64,000 bases of DNA from Pseudomonas oryzihabitans (GTDB lineage: Bacteria > Pseudomonadota > Gammaproteobacteria > Pseudomonadales > Pseudomonadaceae), in contig NZ_CP017024.1 of assembly GCF_014522265.1 (NCBI RefSeq), forward strand, positions 2,950,001-3,014,000, read 5' to 3'. This document shows positions 48,717 to 58,707 of the stretch, piece after piece; the stretch's first letter is position 1; the number at the start of each line of letters is the position of its first letter. Both the position numbers and the translations under genes were made by a program. The notes under the pieces were generated by a model, which was not told the DNA's origin, did no database searches, and was given only the letters and a program-made list of their open reading frames with translations.

Positions 48717-50615
48717 ATGTCGCACCAATCCGATCTGATCGGCCAGGACATCCTGGCCTACCTCGCGCAGCACGAACGCAAGGAGCTGCTGCGCTTCCTC
48801 ACCTGCGGCAATGTCGACGACGGCAAGAGCACCCTGATCGGGCGCCTGCTGCACGACTCCAAGATGATCTACGAGGATCACCTGGAAGCCATCACCCGCG
48901 ATTCCAAGAAGGTGGGGACCACCGGCGAAGAGGTCGACCTGGCGCTGCTGGTGGACGGCCTGCAGGCCGAGCGCGAACAGGGCATCACCATCGATGTGGC
49001 CTATCGCTATTTCTCCACCGCCAAGCGCAAGTTCATCATCGCTGACACCCCCGGCCATGAGCAGTACACCCGCAACATGGCCACCGGTGCCTCCACCTGC
49101 GACCTGGCGATCATCCTGGTCGACGCCCGCTACGGCATCCAGACCCAGACCCGCCGGCACAGCTACATCGCCTCGCTGCTGGGTATCAAGCACATCGTGG
49201 TCGCCATCAACAAGATGGACCTGCTGGGCTTCGACGAAGCGGTGTTCGAGCGTATCAAGGACGACTACCTGGCCTTCGCCCAACGCATCGAGCTGAACGC
49301 CAAGGACATCCATTTCGTGCCCATGTCGGCGCTCAAGGGCGACAACGTGGTCAATCGCAGCGAGCAGACGCCCTGGTACAGCGGCAAGCCTCTGATGGAG
49401 ATCCTCGAAAGCGTCGAGATCGCTGCGGATCGCAACCTCGACGACCTGCGCTTCCCGGTGCAGTACGTCAACCGGCCCAACCTCAACTTCCGCGGGTTCG
49501 CCGGGACCCTGGCCTCGGGCGTGGTCACCAAGGGCGATGCCGTGGTGGTCCTGCCGTCGGGCAAGGGCAGCCGGGTCAAGTCCATCGTCACCTACGAAGG
49601 TGAGCTGGAGCAGGCGGGTCCTGGCCAGGCGGTGACCCTGACCATGGAAGACGAGATCGACATCTCCCGTGGCGATGTCCTGGTGCATGCCGACAATCGT
49701 CCGCAGGTGACCGACAGCTTCGAGGCCATGCTGGTGTGGATGGCCGAAGAGCCCATGCGCCCGGGCAAGAAGTACGACATCAAGCGGGCCACCAGCTATG
49801 TGCCGGGTTCGCTGCCGAGCATCGTGCACACGGTGGACGTCAACACCCTGGAGCACGGCGCGGCCAGCGAACTCAAGCTCAACGAGATCGGCCGGGTCAA
49901 GGTGGCCCTGGATACCGCCATCGCCCTGGACGGCTATGGCGTCAACCGCACCACCGGTGCCTTCATCGTCATCGATCGCCTGACCAATGGCACCGTGGGC
50001 GCCGGCATGATCATCGCCGAACCGGTGGGCGCTACCGGTCACGGCCAGGGCGCGCATCAGTTGCACGTCGCCACCAGCGAGCGGGCGGCGCGTTTCGGTC
50101 AGCAGCCCACCACGGTGCTCTTTACCGGTCTTTCCGGTGCCGGCAAGACCACCCTGGCCTATGCGCTGGAGCGTCGGCTGTTCGATGCCGGGCGTGCGGT
50201 CTTCGTGCTGGACGGCCAGAATCTGCGCCACGACCTGAACAAGGGGCTGCCGCAGGATCGCGCCGGTCGTCGCGAGAACTGGTTGCGCGCCGCCCAGGTG
50301 GCCCGCCAGTTCAACGAGGCTGGCCTGATCGCCCTGGCTGCCTTCGTTGCACCCGATGCCGAGGGCCGGGCCCAGGCCCAGGCGCTGATCGGCGCCGAGC
50401 GGCTGCTGACCGTGCATGTCAAGGCATCGCCCAAGGCCTGTGCCGAGCGCGATCCCCAGGGGCTCTATGCCGCGGGTGGTGACAATATCCCGGGCATCTC
50501 CTTCGCCTACGATTCCCCGGAAGACGCCGATCTGGTGCTCGACACCGAGCAGCTGTCGGTGGAGGAGGGCGTCCAGCAGATCCTCGACGTCCTGCGTCGG
50601 CGTCAGGTGATCTAG
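48717..50615 (+). CDS. cysN: Bifunctional sulfate adenylyltransferase subunit 1 / APS kinase
   Basis: 632-residue CysN-CysC fusion. The CysN GTPase part (about 1-440) has [31 protein letters not shown] and [11 protein letters not shown]. The CysC part (about 460-632) has a second P-loop, [17 protein letters not shown], and [16 protein letters not shown]. It thus makes APS and phosphorylates it to PAPS in one polypeptide. The fusion is usual in Pseudomonas, where APS itself is the main reduction substrate. A strong terminator follows 10 bp after the stop. Confidence 0.96.
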   Translation: MSHQSDLIGQDILAYLAQHERKELLRFLTCGNVDDGKSTLIGRLLHDSKMIYEDHLEAITRDSKKVGTTGEEVDLALLVDGLQAEREQGITIDVAYRYFSTAKRKFIIADTPGHEQYTRNMATGASTCDLAIILVDARYGIQTQTRRHSYIASLLGIKHIVVAINKMDLLGFDEAVFERIKDDYLAFAQRIELNAKDIHFVPMSALKGDNVVNRSEQTPWYSGKPLMEILESVEIAADRNLDDLRFPVQYVNRPNLNFRGFAGTLASGVVTKGDAVVVLPSGKGSRVKSIVTYEGELEQAGPGQAVTLTMEDEIDISRGDVLVHADNRPQVTDSFEAMLVWMAEEPMRPGKKYDIKRATSYVPGSLPSIVHTVDVNTLEHGAASELKLNEIGRVKVALDTAIALDGYGVNRTTGAFIVIDRLTNGTVGAGMIIAEPVGATGHGQGAHQLHVATSERAARFGQQPTTVLFTGLSGAGKTTLAYALERRLFDAGRAVFVLDGQNLRHDLNKGLPQDRAGRRENWLRAAQVARQFNEAGLIALAAFVAPDAEGRAQAQALIGAERLLTVHVKASPKACAERDPQGLYAAGGDNIPGISFAYDSPEDADLVLDTEQLSVEEGVQQILDVLRRRQVI

Positions 50616-50625
50616 GGCGTTCAGT

Positions 50626-50661
50626 CATGAAAAAACCCGCCTCTCGGCGGGTTTTTTCATG
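50626..50661. terminator. Bidirectional terminator after cysNC
   Basis: A perfect inverted repeat: CATGAAAAAACCCGCC, a short loop, GGCGGGTTTTTTCATG. It serves cysNC on one strand and the convergent small gene on the other. Confidence 0.93.
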
Positions 50662-50666
50662 GGCCT

Positions 50667-50981
50667 TTACCAGCGCGGGGGCGGGCCGTAATAGTAGGCG
50701 CCAGGCGGCGGGCCGTAGTACACGGGGCGCGGCTCCACCACGCGATATTCGTAGACCGGTGCCGGTTCGTAATAGACCACGCGCGGCGGAGGCGGCGGCG
50801 GTGGCCCTTCGACATAGACTGGCTCGCGGGCGTAGGAATGGGAGACGATGGCTCCGCCAACCACGGCGCCCACTACGGCACCGAGAAAGGCCGGACCGGG
50901 GCCACGACCGTGGGCGGACGCCTGACCGGCGATGGCGAGGCAACCGGCAAGCACCACGACTTGAGTGATGCGACGTAGCAT
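50667..50981 (-). CDS. Small secreted glycine-zipper, proline/tyrosine-rich protein
   Basis: 104 residues, function unknown. A signal peptide (about 1-23, ending AGQASA) is followed by a glycine-zipper segment (FLGAVVGAVVGGAIVSHSY), as in small outer-membrane or periplasmic proteins, then a tail of Pro, Tyr, Gly and Val with PPPPPPP and repeated VYYxPxP units. The second ATG is used because AGGAG lies at the right distance from it; the first ATG, two codons earlier, is too close. It is a single gene between the cys operon and the antiporter. Confidence 0.75.
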   Translation of the reverse strand: MLRRITQVVVLAGCLAIAGQASAHGRGPGPAFLGAVVGAVVGGAIVSHSYAREPVYVEGPPPPPPPRVVYYEPAPVYEYRVVEPRPVYYGPPPGAYYYGPPPRW

Positions 50982-51192
50982 GATCATTCTCCTGCAACCC
51001 GGGGATATGAAACCGGGTATGTCTATCAGACCGCAAGGGCGGCGAGTCGCCTAGATCGACACGGGTAAAGTTTGGGTAAAACCAAATACGGGGACATCAG
51101 TCCCAACAACTCGAGGTCGACGTGTCCCCACTCCCGCGGGATGCATCTCCTGTATCTGGTACCGCGACCGGTACCCTGACCACGAGACCACC

Positions 51193-52827
51193 GTGCAGAT
51201 TCTCTATACCGCTCTGATCCTCCTGCTGATGGTGGGTGCCACCCGTCTCAGCGTCCATCTCATTCCCATACCGCTGCCCCTGATCCAGGTGGTGGTTGGC
51301 GCCTTGCTCGCCTGGCCCACCCTGGGGCTGCATGTCGCCCTGGACCCCGAACTCTTCCTGCTGCTGTTCATCCCGGCATTGCTGTTCTCCGATGGCTGGC
51401 GCATGCCCAAGCGGGAGTTCTGGCGCCTGCGCCGACCGATCTTCGTCCTGGCCTTCGGCCTGGTGTTCCTCACGGTGCTGGGCGCCGGCTGGTTCCTGCA
51501 CTGGATGTTGCACCTGCCCTGGGCGGTGGCCTTCGCCCTGGCGGCGGTACTGTCGCCCACCGATGCCGTGGCGGTCTCCAGCATCGTCCGCGGCCGGCTG
51601 CCCAGCGCCCTGCTGCACGTCATCCAGGGCGAGGCCCTGCTCAATGACGCCTCGGGTCTGGTGACCTTCAAGTTCGCCGTGGCGGCGGCCCTGACCGGCG
51701 CCTTTTCGCTGAGCCAGGCCAGTCTGGAATTCGTCATCGTCGCGGTGGGCGGCGTACTGGTCGGCGGGGTGCTGAGCTGGCTGGTCGGCCAAGCGCGCGC
51801 CTGGATGGTGGTGAAGCGCGGCTGGAGCGACGCCGCGCCCCATGTCGTCTTCATGCTGTTGCTGCCCTTCGCCGCCTATGTGCTGGCGGAGCGACTGGGC
51901 GTTTCCGGCATCCTGTCCGCCGTGGCCGCCGGAATGATGCAGAGCCGGGTCGACATGCTGCCCCGCCAGACCGCTACCCGCCTGCTCAATCACAGCGTCT
52001 GGGGGCTGGTGGAGTTCGCCTTCAACGGCCTGGTGTTCCTGATCCTAGGTCTGCAGCTGCCCGACATCCTGGCGGCCGCGCTGCCGGCCTCCCAGGCGCT
52101 CTGGCCGGCCGCGGGCTGGCTGATGCTCTATGTGCTGGGTGCCTACGGGGTGATCATGGCCATTCGCTTCGGGGTCATCCTCGGCTACTGGCACCTGACC
52201 CAGCCTGGCAGCGGGCCCATCACCATCGCGGGCGACCCCCGCCTGATCGCCGCCATCGCCTCGCTCAGCGGGGTGCGCGGCGCCGTGACCCTGGCCGGTG
52301 TGCTCTCGCTGCCGCTGATGCTTTCGGATGGCACGCCCTTTCCCCTGCGTGACATCCTGGTGTTCATCGCCGCGGGCGTGATCCTGCTGTCACTGGTGGT
52401 GGCGAGCATCGGGATTCCGTTGCTACTGGCGCGCTTGCCGGAGCAGTCCAATGACCTGCTGGAGCGGGAGCGTTGCGAGGTGCGAATCAATGCCGCCCGA
52501 GCCGCCATAGCGGCGCTGGAAGACGTGGCATCGAGCGATGCCGACGAGCCGGCGCGGGCCGCGCTGCAGGCGGAGATCAAAGCCGGCATCATCGCCGAAT
52601 TCCGCGACGAGCTGAGTTCCGCCGATGACAGCGAGGATGCCCGTTCCCTGGCGCGGCTGAGGGATACCCTGGATGGCGAGCTGCGCCTGCTCGCCATCCG
52701 CGCCCAGCGCCGCGAACTCTATAGGTTGCGTATCGCCGGGGTGATCGATGACCTGGTGGTCAGCGAATTCCTGCGTGAGCTGGACATCCAGGAGACCGCG
52801 CTGATGCGCGATCAGGGCAACCGCTAG
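51193..52827 (+). CDS. Na+/H+ antiporter, CPA1 family
   Basis: 544 residues. About 12 membrane segments (1-400) are followed by a cytoplasmic helical tail of about 140 residues. The transport motifs are VLSPTDAVAVSSIV and EALLNDASGLVTFKFA (the ND motif of electroneutral CPA1 exchangers), plus GVRGAVTLAGVLSLPL in the late helix. It probably exports Na+ for pH and salt tolerance. Start is GTG with a poor ribosome site. Its stop codon overlaps that of the convergent dapC (CTAG). Confidence 0.9.
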   Translation: MQILYTALILLLMVGATRLSVHLIPIPLPLIQVVVGALLAWPTLGLHVALDPELFLLLFIPALLFSDGWRMPKREFWRLRRPIFVLAFGLVFLTVLGAGWFLHWMLHLPWAVAFALAAVLSPTDAVAVSSIVRGRLPSALLHVIQGEALLNDASGLVTFKFAVAAALTGAFSLSQASLEFVIVAVGGVLVGGVLSWLVGQARAWMVVKRGWSDAAPHVVFMLLLPFAAYVLAERLGVSGILSAVAAGMMQSRVDMLPRQTATRLLNHSVWGLVEFAFNGLVFLILGLQLPDILAAALPASQALWPAAGWLMLYVLGAYGVIMAIRFGVILGYWHLTQPGSGPITIAGDPRLIAAIASLSGVRGAVTLAGVLSLPLMLSDGTPFPLRDILVFIAAGVILLSLVVASIGIPLLLARLPEQSNDLLERERCEVRINAARAAIAALEDVASSDADEPARAALQAEIKAGIIAEFRDELSSADDSEDARSLARLRDTLDGELRLLAIRAQRRELYRLRIAGVIDDLVVSEFLRELDIQETALMRDQGNR

Positions 52828-54017
52828 CCCTGGCAGAAGCGGCGGATGCGCTCCGCCGCCTCCACGCACTCGGCCAGGGGCGCGACCAGCGCCATGCGGA
52901 TCCGACCGGCGCCCGGATTGACGCCCGCGACGTCCCGCGACAGGTAGGAGCCCGGCACCACGGTCACGTGTTCGCGGGCGAACAGATCGCGGGCGAAGGC
53001 TTCGTCATCGCCCGGTGTCCGGGCCCAGAGATAGAAGCCACCATCCGGCAGCGACACTTCCAGGTTGCCCTGCAGGATATCCAGCACGGCGGCGAATTTC
53101 TGCCGATAGAGCTCGCGGTTCTCACGGACATGGGACTCGTCGCGCCAGGCCACGGCACTGGCCTTCTGCACCTGCACCGGCATGGCGCAGCCGTGGTAGG
53201 TGCGATAGAGCAGGAAGCGCTTGAGAATGGCGGCATCGCCCGCGACGAAGCCCGATCTCATGCCCGGCAGATTGGAGCGCTTGGACAGGCTGTGGAAGAC
53301 CACGCAGCGGGCGAAGTCGCTGCGACCCAGTTCGGCGCAGGCGGTAAGCAGGCCGGGCGGAGGGCTGGCTTCGTCGAAATAGAGTTCGCTGTAGCACTCG
53401 TCGGCGGCGATCACGAAGTCATAGCGATCGGCCAGGGCGATGAGCTTTTTCAGCGTCGCCACCGGCAGCAGGGCACCGGTAGGGTTGCCGGGTGAGCACA
53501 GGAACAGCAGCTGGCAGCGCTGCCAGACCGCGTCCGGCACACTGTCGAAATCGGGATTGAAGCCCTTGTCCGCCAGGCACGGCAGGTAGTGGGGCTCGGC
53601 GCCGGCGAGCAGGGCCGCGCCTTCGTAGATCTGATAGAAGGGGTTGGGACTCAGCACCAGACCCGCCTGGCTGCGATCCACCACCGCCTGGGTAAAGGAG
53701 AACAGCGCCTCCCGGGTACCGGTCACCGGCAGCACGTGACGCGCCGGATCCAGCCAGCCCGCGGGTACGCCAAAGCGCTGGCCGGCCCAGCTGGCGATGG
53801 CCTCGCGCAACTCGGCGATGCCAAGGGTGGTTGGGTAGACCGCCAGCTGATCCAGGTTGGCGGTCAGGGCCTCGGCGACGAAGGCCGGTGACGGGTGCTT
53901 GGGCTCGCCGATCGACAACGGAATCGGCTTGAGCGCCGCCGGCGGGGTCACGCCAGCGAGGAGGGCGCGCAGCTTCTCGAACGGATAGGGCTGCAGCAGG
54001 TCGAGGGTGGGATTCAT
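52824..54017 (-). CDS. dapC: Succinyldiaminopimelate transaminase
   Basis: 397 residues, class I PLP aminotransferase. The Schiff-base Lys is in VFHSLSKRSNLPGMRSGF. IGEPKHPSPAFVAEAL and the context next to glnD identify DapC, which aminates N-succinyl-2-amino-6-ketopimelate for lysine and peptidoglycan synthesis. It lies 39 bp downstream of glnD. ArgD can also catalyse this step in some bacteria, so the precise role depends on redundancy. Confidence 0.92.
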   Translation of the reverse strand: MNPTLDLLQPYPFEKLRALLAGVTPPAALKPIPLSIGEPKHPSPAFVAEALTANLDQLAVYPTTLGIAELREAIASWAGQRFGVPAGWLDPARHVLPVTGTREALFSFTQAVVDRSQAGLVLSPNPFYQIYEGAALLAGAEPHYLPCLADKGFNPDFDSVPDAVWQRCQLLFLCSPGNPTGALLPVATLKKLIALADRYDFVIAADECYSELYFDEASPPPGLLTACAELGRSDFARCVVFHSLSKRSNLPGMRSGFVAGDAAILKRFLLYRTYHGCAMPVQVQKASAVAWRDESHVRENRELYRQKFAAVLDILQGNLEVSLPDGGFYLWARTPGDDEAFARDLFAREHVTVVPGSYLSRDVAGVNPGAGRIRMALVAPLAECVEAAERIRRFCQG

Positions 54018-54056
54018 CGTCGGGTGGTCCTTCGTTCGAGGCGTTAGATCAGGGAG

Positions 54057-56759
54057 CTAGATGCTGATACGACTGAGCGGCGGCGTCTGGCTGTCCGGCT
54101 CGCGCAGCTGTTTGATCAGGGCCTGCTGCAGGGCGCTGCACAGGCCGGGATCCGCCAGCGGACGACCCTCGGCGTCGGTGACGTAGAAGACGTCTTCCAC
54201 GCGTTCGCCGAGGGTGGCGATCTTGGCGTTGAGCACGGACAGGTCGAAGTCGAGGAAGATCCGCCCCACCCGCGCCAGCAGTCCGGGTCGATCCGGTGCC
54301 GTCAGTTCGATCAGGCTCGCCGAGCGCGTGGTGTCGGTGTAGATGTTCACCTGGGGCGAGAAGGCGAAATGCTTGAGCTGGCGGGTCACGCGGCGGTTGA
54401 TGATGCTCGGGTATTCCTCGGGATGCTTGAGCGCCTCGATCAGGCCGCCGCGGATCTGGGCAATCCGCGCGGGATTGTTGCCGATCGAGCCACCATCGGT
54501 ATCCAGCACGATGTAGGTGTCCAGGGTGAACTGGCTGCTGGAGGTGATGATGCGCGCGTCCTGAATGTTCAGGTTGAGCTGGTCCATCACCGCCACGGTC
54601 ACCGCGAAGAAATCGTGCTGGTCCGCGGCATAGATGAAGATCTGGGTGCCACCTTCGGAATCGCGCTGGGTGGTCTCGCGGATCAGCACCAGCGGCTCGG
54701 CGGTATCGCCATGGCCGAGGATGGCCTCGGTGTGCCAGGCGACGTCCAGCGCGGTATGTCGCAGGAAATAGGTGTCGCCCAGCTGCGACCAAAGCTGCTC
54801 GGCGTCATCGGCATCGATGCCGCGCCGCATCAGGGTGTCCAGCGCCGATTGCTGGGTGCTGCGGATCTGCTCTTCGCGATTGACCGGATTTTCCAGGCCG
54901 CGCCGCAGGGCGCGCTTGGTCTCGGTATAGAGCTGGCGCAGCAGGGTCGCGCGCCAGGAATTCCACAGCGACGGATTGGTCGCGGTGATGTCGGCCACGG
55001 TGAGGACGTACAGATAGTCCAGGTGGGTGTGATCTCCGACCGTCAGGGCGAAATCGTGGATCACCTGCGGGTCGGAGAGATCCTTGCGCTGGGCGGTGGT
55101 GGACATCACCAGGTGATTGCGCACCAGCCAGCTGACCAGGCGGGTATCCCATTCCGGCAGCTGGTGGCGCCGGCCGAAGGCTTCGACGTCTGCCGCGCCC
55201 AGTTCCGAGTGATCGCCACCCCGGCCCTTGGCGATGTCGTGGTAGAGCCCGGCGATGTAGATCAGCTCCGGCTTGGGCAGCTTGTGGATCACCCGCGTCG
55301 CCAGCGGATACTTTTCCGCCAGGACGTCGTAACTCATCTTGCGCAGATGCTTGATGAGATTGAGGGTGTGGGCGTCGACCGTATAGATGTGGAAGAGGTC
55401 ATGCTGCATCTGGCCGACGATCTGGCCGAATTCGGGCAGGTAGAGTCCCAGCAGGCCGTAGCGATTCATCCGCCGCAGGTTGCGATGGATGCCGGATTCG
55501 CTCTTGAGCAGTTCGATGAAGAGGCTGGTGTTGCGGATGTCCTGGCGAAAGGCATCGTCGATGAGGTGACGGCTGTCGCGCAGCAGACGGATGGTGCCGG
55601 CACTAGGTCCCTTGATCGCGGGATTCTGCGCCAGCAGCACGAACAGCTCCATCAGCGCGAAGGGGGTGCGCAGGAATACCTGGGGGTGCACCACCTCCAG
55701 GTAACCGTTGCGGATCTGGAATCTGTTGTTGAGCGGGGTCACCGCCACCGGTACCTGCTCGTCGCGCAGATTCACTTCCTCGAAGTGCTGCATGACCACA
55801 TCGCTGAGCTGGGACACGTCCATCACCACCCGGTAGTACTTCTGCATGAAGCGCTCTACCGCCAGCTTGGCGTCGTTGTCCTCGTAGCCGAGCAGGCTGG
55901 CGATGCGCCGCTGGTGGTCGAACAGCAGCCGATCCTCGGCGCGCCCGGCCAGCATGTGCAGGGCATAGCGGACCTTCCACAGGTATTCCTGCGCCGAGAT
56001 CAGCAGGCTGCATTCGCTTTCGGTCAGGAAGCCCTGGCCTACCAGCGCCTGCAGGTTGAGGGTGCCGAACTGCCGCCGGGCGATCCACAGCAGCGTCTGG
56101 ATGTCGCGCAAGCCGCCGGGCGAACCCTTCACGTTGGGTTCGAGGTTGTATTCGGTGTCGTTGTACTTGGCGTGCCGCGCACTCTGCTCGGCGCGCTTGG
56201 CCAGATAGAAGGCGCGTCCCGGCCAGAGGTGCTCGACACTCGTGGCCGCCAGCATCGCCTGGCGCAGGTGCTCGGGGCCGGCGAGGGTACGGCTTTCCAT
56301 CAGGTTGGTGATCACCGTCAGGTCGGCCAGGGCTTCGGTGGTGCATTCGCGCAGGGATCTGACGCTCTGCCCCACGGCCAGGCCCACGTCCCACAGCAGG
56401 GTCAGGAAGCCCTCGATGGATTCGCGGAAGCGTTCCTGTTCCTCCTCGGCCAGCAGGATCAGCAGGTCGATGTCCGAGTGCGGATGCAGCTCACCGCGGC
56501 CATAGCCGCCCACCGCGAGCAGGGCGATGCCATCCTCCGGCCAACTGAAGCGATTCCAGGCGGCGATCAGCATCTGGTCGATGAACCAGGCGCGATCCTC
56601 GACCAGCCGGCGCACGCTGCGGCCCGCCATGAAGCGGGCATCGAGAGTGGCGTTCGCGGCCCGGATGAATTTCTTGAAGGCCGCGAGAGGGCTGGCTTTC
56701 AGCGAAAGCTCAGCCTGGAACTGACCGGCGTCGAACAACTCCGAATCGACCTGGGGCAT
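54057..56759 (-). CDS. glnD: Bifunctional PII uridylyltransferase / uridylyl-removing enzyme
   Basis: 900 residues. Nucleotidyltransferase domain: [22 protein letters not shown] hydrolase domain (about 440-590): [17 protein letters not shown]. Two C-terminal ACT domains (about 690-780 and 800-890): [20 protein letters not shown] and [18 protein letters not shown]. GlnD senses glutamine and modifies PII proteins, feeding NtrBC and sigma-54 control. It is 10 bp after map and 39 bp before dapC, likely one operon. Confidence 0.97.
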   Translation of the reverse strand: MPQVDSELFDAGQFQAELSLKASPLAAFKKFIRAANATLDARFMAGRSVRRLVEDRAWFIDQMLIAAWNRFSWPEDGIALLAVGGYGRGELHPHSDIDLLILLAEEEQERFRESIEGFLTLLWDVGLAVGQSVRSLRECTTEALADLTVITNLMESRTLAGPEHLRQAMLAATSVEHLWPGRAFYLAKRAEQSARHAKYNDTEYNLEPNVKGSPGGLRDIQTLLWIARRQFGTLNLQALVGQGFLTESECSLLISAQEYLWKVRYALHMLAGRAEDRLLFDHQRRIASLLGYEDNDAKLAVERFMQKYYRVVMDVSQLSDVVMQHFEEVNLRDEQVPVAVTPLNNRFQIRNGYLEVVHPQVFLRTPFALMELFVLLAQNPAIKGPSAGTIRLLRDSRHLIDDAFRQDIRNTSLFIELLKSESGIHRNLRRMNRYGLLGLYLPEFGQIVGQMQHDLFHIYTVDAHTLNLIKHLRKMSYDVLAEKYPLATRVIHKLPKPELIYIAGLYHDIAKGRGGDHSELGAADVEAFGRRHQLPEWDTRLVSWLVRNHLVMSTTAQRKDLSDPQVIHDFALTVGDHTHLDYLYVLTVADITATNPSLWNSWRATLLRQLYTETKRALRRGLENPVNREEQIRSTQQSALDTLMRRGIDADDAEQLWSQLGDTYFLRHTALDVAWHTEAILGHGDTAEPLVLIRETTQRDSEGGTQIFIYAADQHDFFAVTVAVMDQLNLNIQDARIITSSSQFTLDTYIVLDTDGGSIGNNPARIAQIRGGLIEALKHPEEYPSIINRRVTRQLKHFAFSPQVNIYTDTTRSASLIELTAPDRPGLLARVGRIFLDFDLSVLNAKIATLGERVEDVFYVTDAEGRPLADPGLCSALQQALIKQLREPDSQTPPLSRISI

Positions 56760-56769
56760 GGGCGCTCAC

Positions 56770-57552
56770 TCACGCAGAAACGCGGGGAAAGGTTTCGTCC
56801 TTGCGCAGGGTCAGGATCTCGTAACCCTCTTCGGTGACCAGCACCGTGTGTTCCCACTGCGCGGACAACTTGCGGTCCTTGGTGATGGCGGTCCAGCCAT
56901 CGCCCAGCAGGCGGGTCTCGTAGCGGCCCTGGTTGATCATCGGCTCGATGGTGAAGATCATCCCGGCCTGCAGTTCGAGGCCCGTGCCGGCACGGCCGTA
57001 GTGCACCACCTGCGGCTCCTCGTGGAAGCCCTTGCCGATCCCGTGGCCGCAGTATTCGCGAACCACCGAGAAGCCGTTCTTCTCGGCGTGCTTCTGGATC
57101 ACTTCGCCGATATCGCCCAGCCGCGCGCCGGGGCGCACCAGGTCGATGCCCTTGTAGAGGCATTCCTGGGTGACCTGGCAGAGCCGGTCGGCCCACTCGG
57201 GCACGTCGCCCACCAGGTACATCTTGCTGGTGTCGCCGTGGTAGCCATCTTTGATGACGGTGATGTCCACGTTCATGATGTCGCCGCTCTTGAGCGGCTT
57301 GTCATTGGGAATGCCGTGGCAGACCACGTGGTTCAGCGAGGTGCAGATGGATTTCGGATAGCCCTTGTAGTTCAGCGGGGCGGGGATGGCCTGCTGCACG
57401 TTGACGATGTAGTCGTGGGCCAGCCGATCCAGTTCTTCGGTGGTGATGCCGGGACGCACGTGTTCGTCCAGCATTTCGAGCACTTCGGCGGCCAACTGGC
57501 CGGCGATGCGCATCTTGGCGATGTCTTCAGGGGTCTTGAGGATGACGGTCAT
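56770..57552 (-). CDS. map: Methionine aminopeptidase, type I
   Basis: 260 residues. It removes N-terminal Met from nascent proteins. The five metal ligands are in MNVDITVIKDGYHGD (two Asp), the His of GHGIGKGFHEEPQV, the Glu of IFTIEPMINQG and the Glu near the C-terminus (SAQWEHTVLVTEEGYEIL). It is divergent from rpsB, sharing a 286-bp gap, and heads the map-glnD-dapC group. Confidence 0.97.
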   Translation of the reverse strand: MTVILKTPEDIAKMRIAGQLAAEVLEMLDEHVRPGITTEELDRLAHDYIVNVQQAIPAPLNYKGYPKSICTSLNHVVCHGIPNDKPLKSGDIMNVDITVIKDGYHGDTSKMYLVGDVPEWADRLCQVTQECLYKGIDLVRPGARLGDIGEVIQKHAEKNGFSVVREYCGHGIGKGFHEEPQVVHYGRAGTGLELQAGMIFTIEPMINQGRYETRLLGDGWTAITKDRKLSAQWEHTVLVTEEGYEILTLRKDETFPRVSA

Positions 57553-57690
57553 CGGAAATCTCTAGGTATCACGCCGGGTGTCAGCTTTCGATCCGCTATT
57601 CTATCAGAGCCGGCGCCCGCGCTGTGGCTGCCGGCGGTACCCCGGACCTCCGGCATGCGGCAATCGCCGCTGGTGGTATCCGGCAGGGCG

Positions 57691-57699
57691 TGATATAAA
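57691..57699 (+). promoter_or_regulatory. Extended -10 promoter of rpsB with GC-rich discriminator
   Basis: TGATATAAA matches an extended -10 (TGnTATAAT, one mismatch). It is followed by GTCGCGCGC, a GC-rich discriminator typical of stringently controlled ribosomal promoters. The -35 region (TGGTGG, 17 bases upstream) is weak. Transcription from here gives a leader of about 130 bases. Confidence 0.6.
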
Positions 57700-57748
57700 G
57701 TCGCGCGCTTTTTCGGGGCTATGCCCTTCAGCGCTCCCAACCCCACAC

Positions 57749-57806
57749 ACGCATCGACACGATGACCTGGGTGCTTCCCGATGGGAAGTTGGTCATTGGG
57801 ATGCGT
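57749..57806 (+). ncRNA. Structured rpsB mRNA leader (candidate S2 autoregulatory site)
   Basis: Three nested helices can form: ACGCATC (57749-57755) with GATGCGT (57800-57806), ATGACC (57762-57767) with GGTCAT (57791-57796), and TTCCC (57775-57779) with GGGAA (57783-57787). The hairpin ends 33 bases before the rpsB start. In E. coli ribosomal protein S2 represses rpsB-tsf through a structured leader, so a similar role here is likely. Equivalence of the two structures is inferred. Confidence 0.6.
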
Positions 57807-57838
57807 GGAGGCCCAACCCGACTACGAGGAACATCTAA

Positions 57839-58576
57839 ATGTCTCAAGTCTCCATGCGTGACATGCTGAAAGCCGGCGTGCATTTCGGCCACCAAACCCG
57901 TTACTGGAACCCGAAGATGGGCAAGTACATCTTCGGCGCGCGTAACAAGATCCACATCATCAACCTCGAAAAGACCCTGCCGATGTTCAACGAGGCCCTG
58001 ACCTTCGTTGAGCGCCTGGCGTCCGGCAAGAACAAGATCCTGTTCGTCGGCACCAAGCGCGCCGCCGGCAAGATCGTTCGCGAAGAAGCCGCGCGTTGCG
58101 GTCAGCCCTTCGTTGATCATCGCTGGTTGGGCGGCATGCTGACCAACTACAAGACCATCCGTGCCTCGATCAAGCGTCTGCGTGATCTGGAAGTCCAGTC
58201 CCAGGACGGTACTTTCGACAAGCTGACCAAGAAAGAAGCCCTGATGCGTACCCGCGACCTCGAAAAGCTCGAGCGCAGCCTGGGCGGTATCAAGGACATG
58301 GGCGGTCTGCCGGATGCCCTGTTCGTGGTCGACGTTGACCACGAGCGCATCGCCATCACCGAAGCCAACAAGCTGGGCATCCCGGTCATCGGCGTCGTCG
58401 ATACCAACAGCAGCCCGGAAGGTGTTGACTACATCATCCCCGGCAACGATGACGCCTTCCGCGCCGTTACTCTGTACCTGAGCAGCGTTGCCGATGCCGT
58501 GATCCGTGGCGGCAGCAATGGCGGTGCCAACGAGCAATTCGTCGAAGAACCCGCTGCCGAAGCCGTCGAGGGCTGA
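57839..58576 (+). CDS. rpsB: 30S ribosomal protein S2
   Basis: 245 residues: [20 protein letters not shown], then [20 protein letters not shown], and [21 protein letters not shown]2 bridges head and body of the 30S subunit with S1. The GAGGA ribosome site sits in the leader end. It is followed by tsf after a hairpin-type attenuator, the standard rpsB-tsf order. Confidence 0.98.
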   Translation: MSQVSMRDMLKAGVHFGHQTRYWNPKMGKYIFGARNKIHIINLEKTLPMFNEALTFVERLASGKNKILFVGTKRAAGKIVREEAARCGQPFVDHRWLGGMLTNYKTIRASIKRLRDLEVQSQDGTFDKLTKKEALMRTRDLEKLERSLGGIKDMGGLPDALFVVDVDHERIAITEANKLGIPVIGVVDTNSSPEGVDYIIPGNDDAFRAVTLYLSSVADAVIRGGSNGGANEQFVEEPAAEAVEG

Positions 58577-58581
58577 GCATT

Positions 58582-58597
58582 TCGACCCTAGGGTCGA
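58582..58597. repeat. Perfect 16-bp palindrome just after rpsB
   Basis: The two halves TCGACCCT and AGGGTCGA are exact reverse complements with no spacer. It lies 5 bases past the rpsB stop and just before the rpsB-tsf terminator-like hairpin. It may be a DNA-protein site or part of an mRNA processing signal. Confidence 0.4.
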
Positions 58598-58614
58598 GCG
58601 GTTCGACGTGCGAG

Positions 58615-58636
58615 AAGGGGGCCTAGCCCCCTTTTT
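58615..58636 (+). terminator. Terminator-like attenuator between rpsB and tsf
   Basis: AAGGGGGC pairs with GCCCCCTT around a 3-base loop and runs into five T residues. It probably lets a fraction of transcripts end after rpsB, adjusting the S2 to EF-Ts ratio. Confidence 0.75.
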
Positions 58637-58707
58637 GCCTACTGGCGTTTCATTGGCTCCGCCTGCGTGCGGAGTGACCTCGAAACCGATTCAAGAGGAT
58701 TTCAAAC

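Noticed and set aside
54369-56837. 822-codon open frame opposite glnD
   Set aside because: Antisense shadow of glnD; composition is Gly/Gln/His-rich nonsense, while glnD has NTase, HD and ACT motifs.
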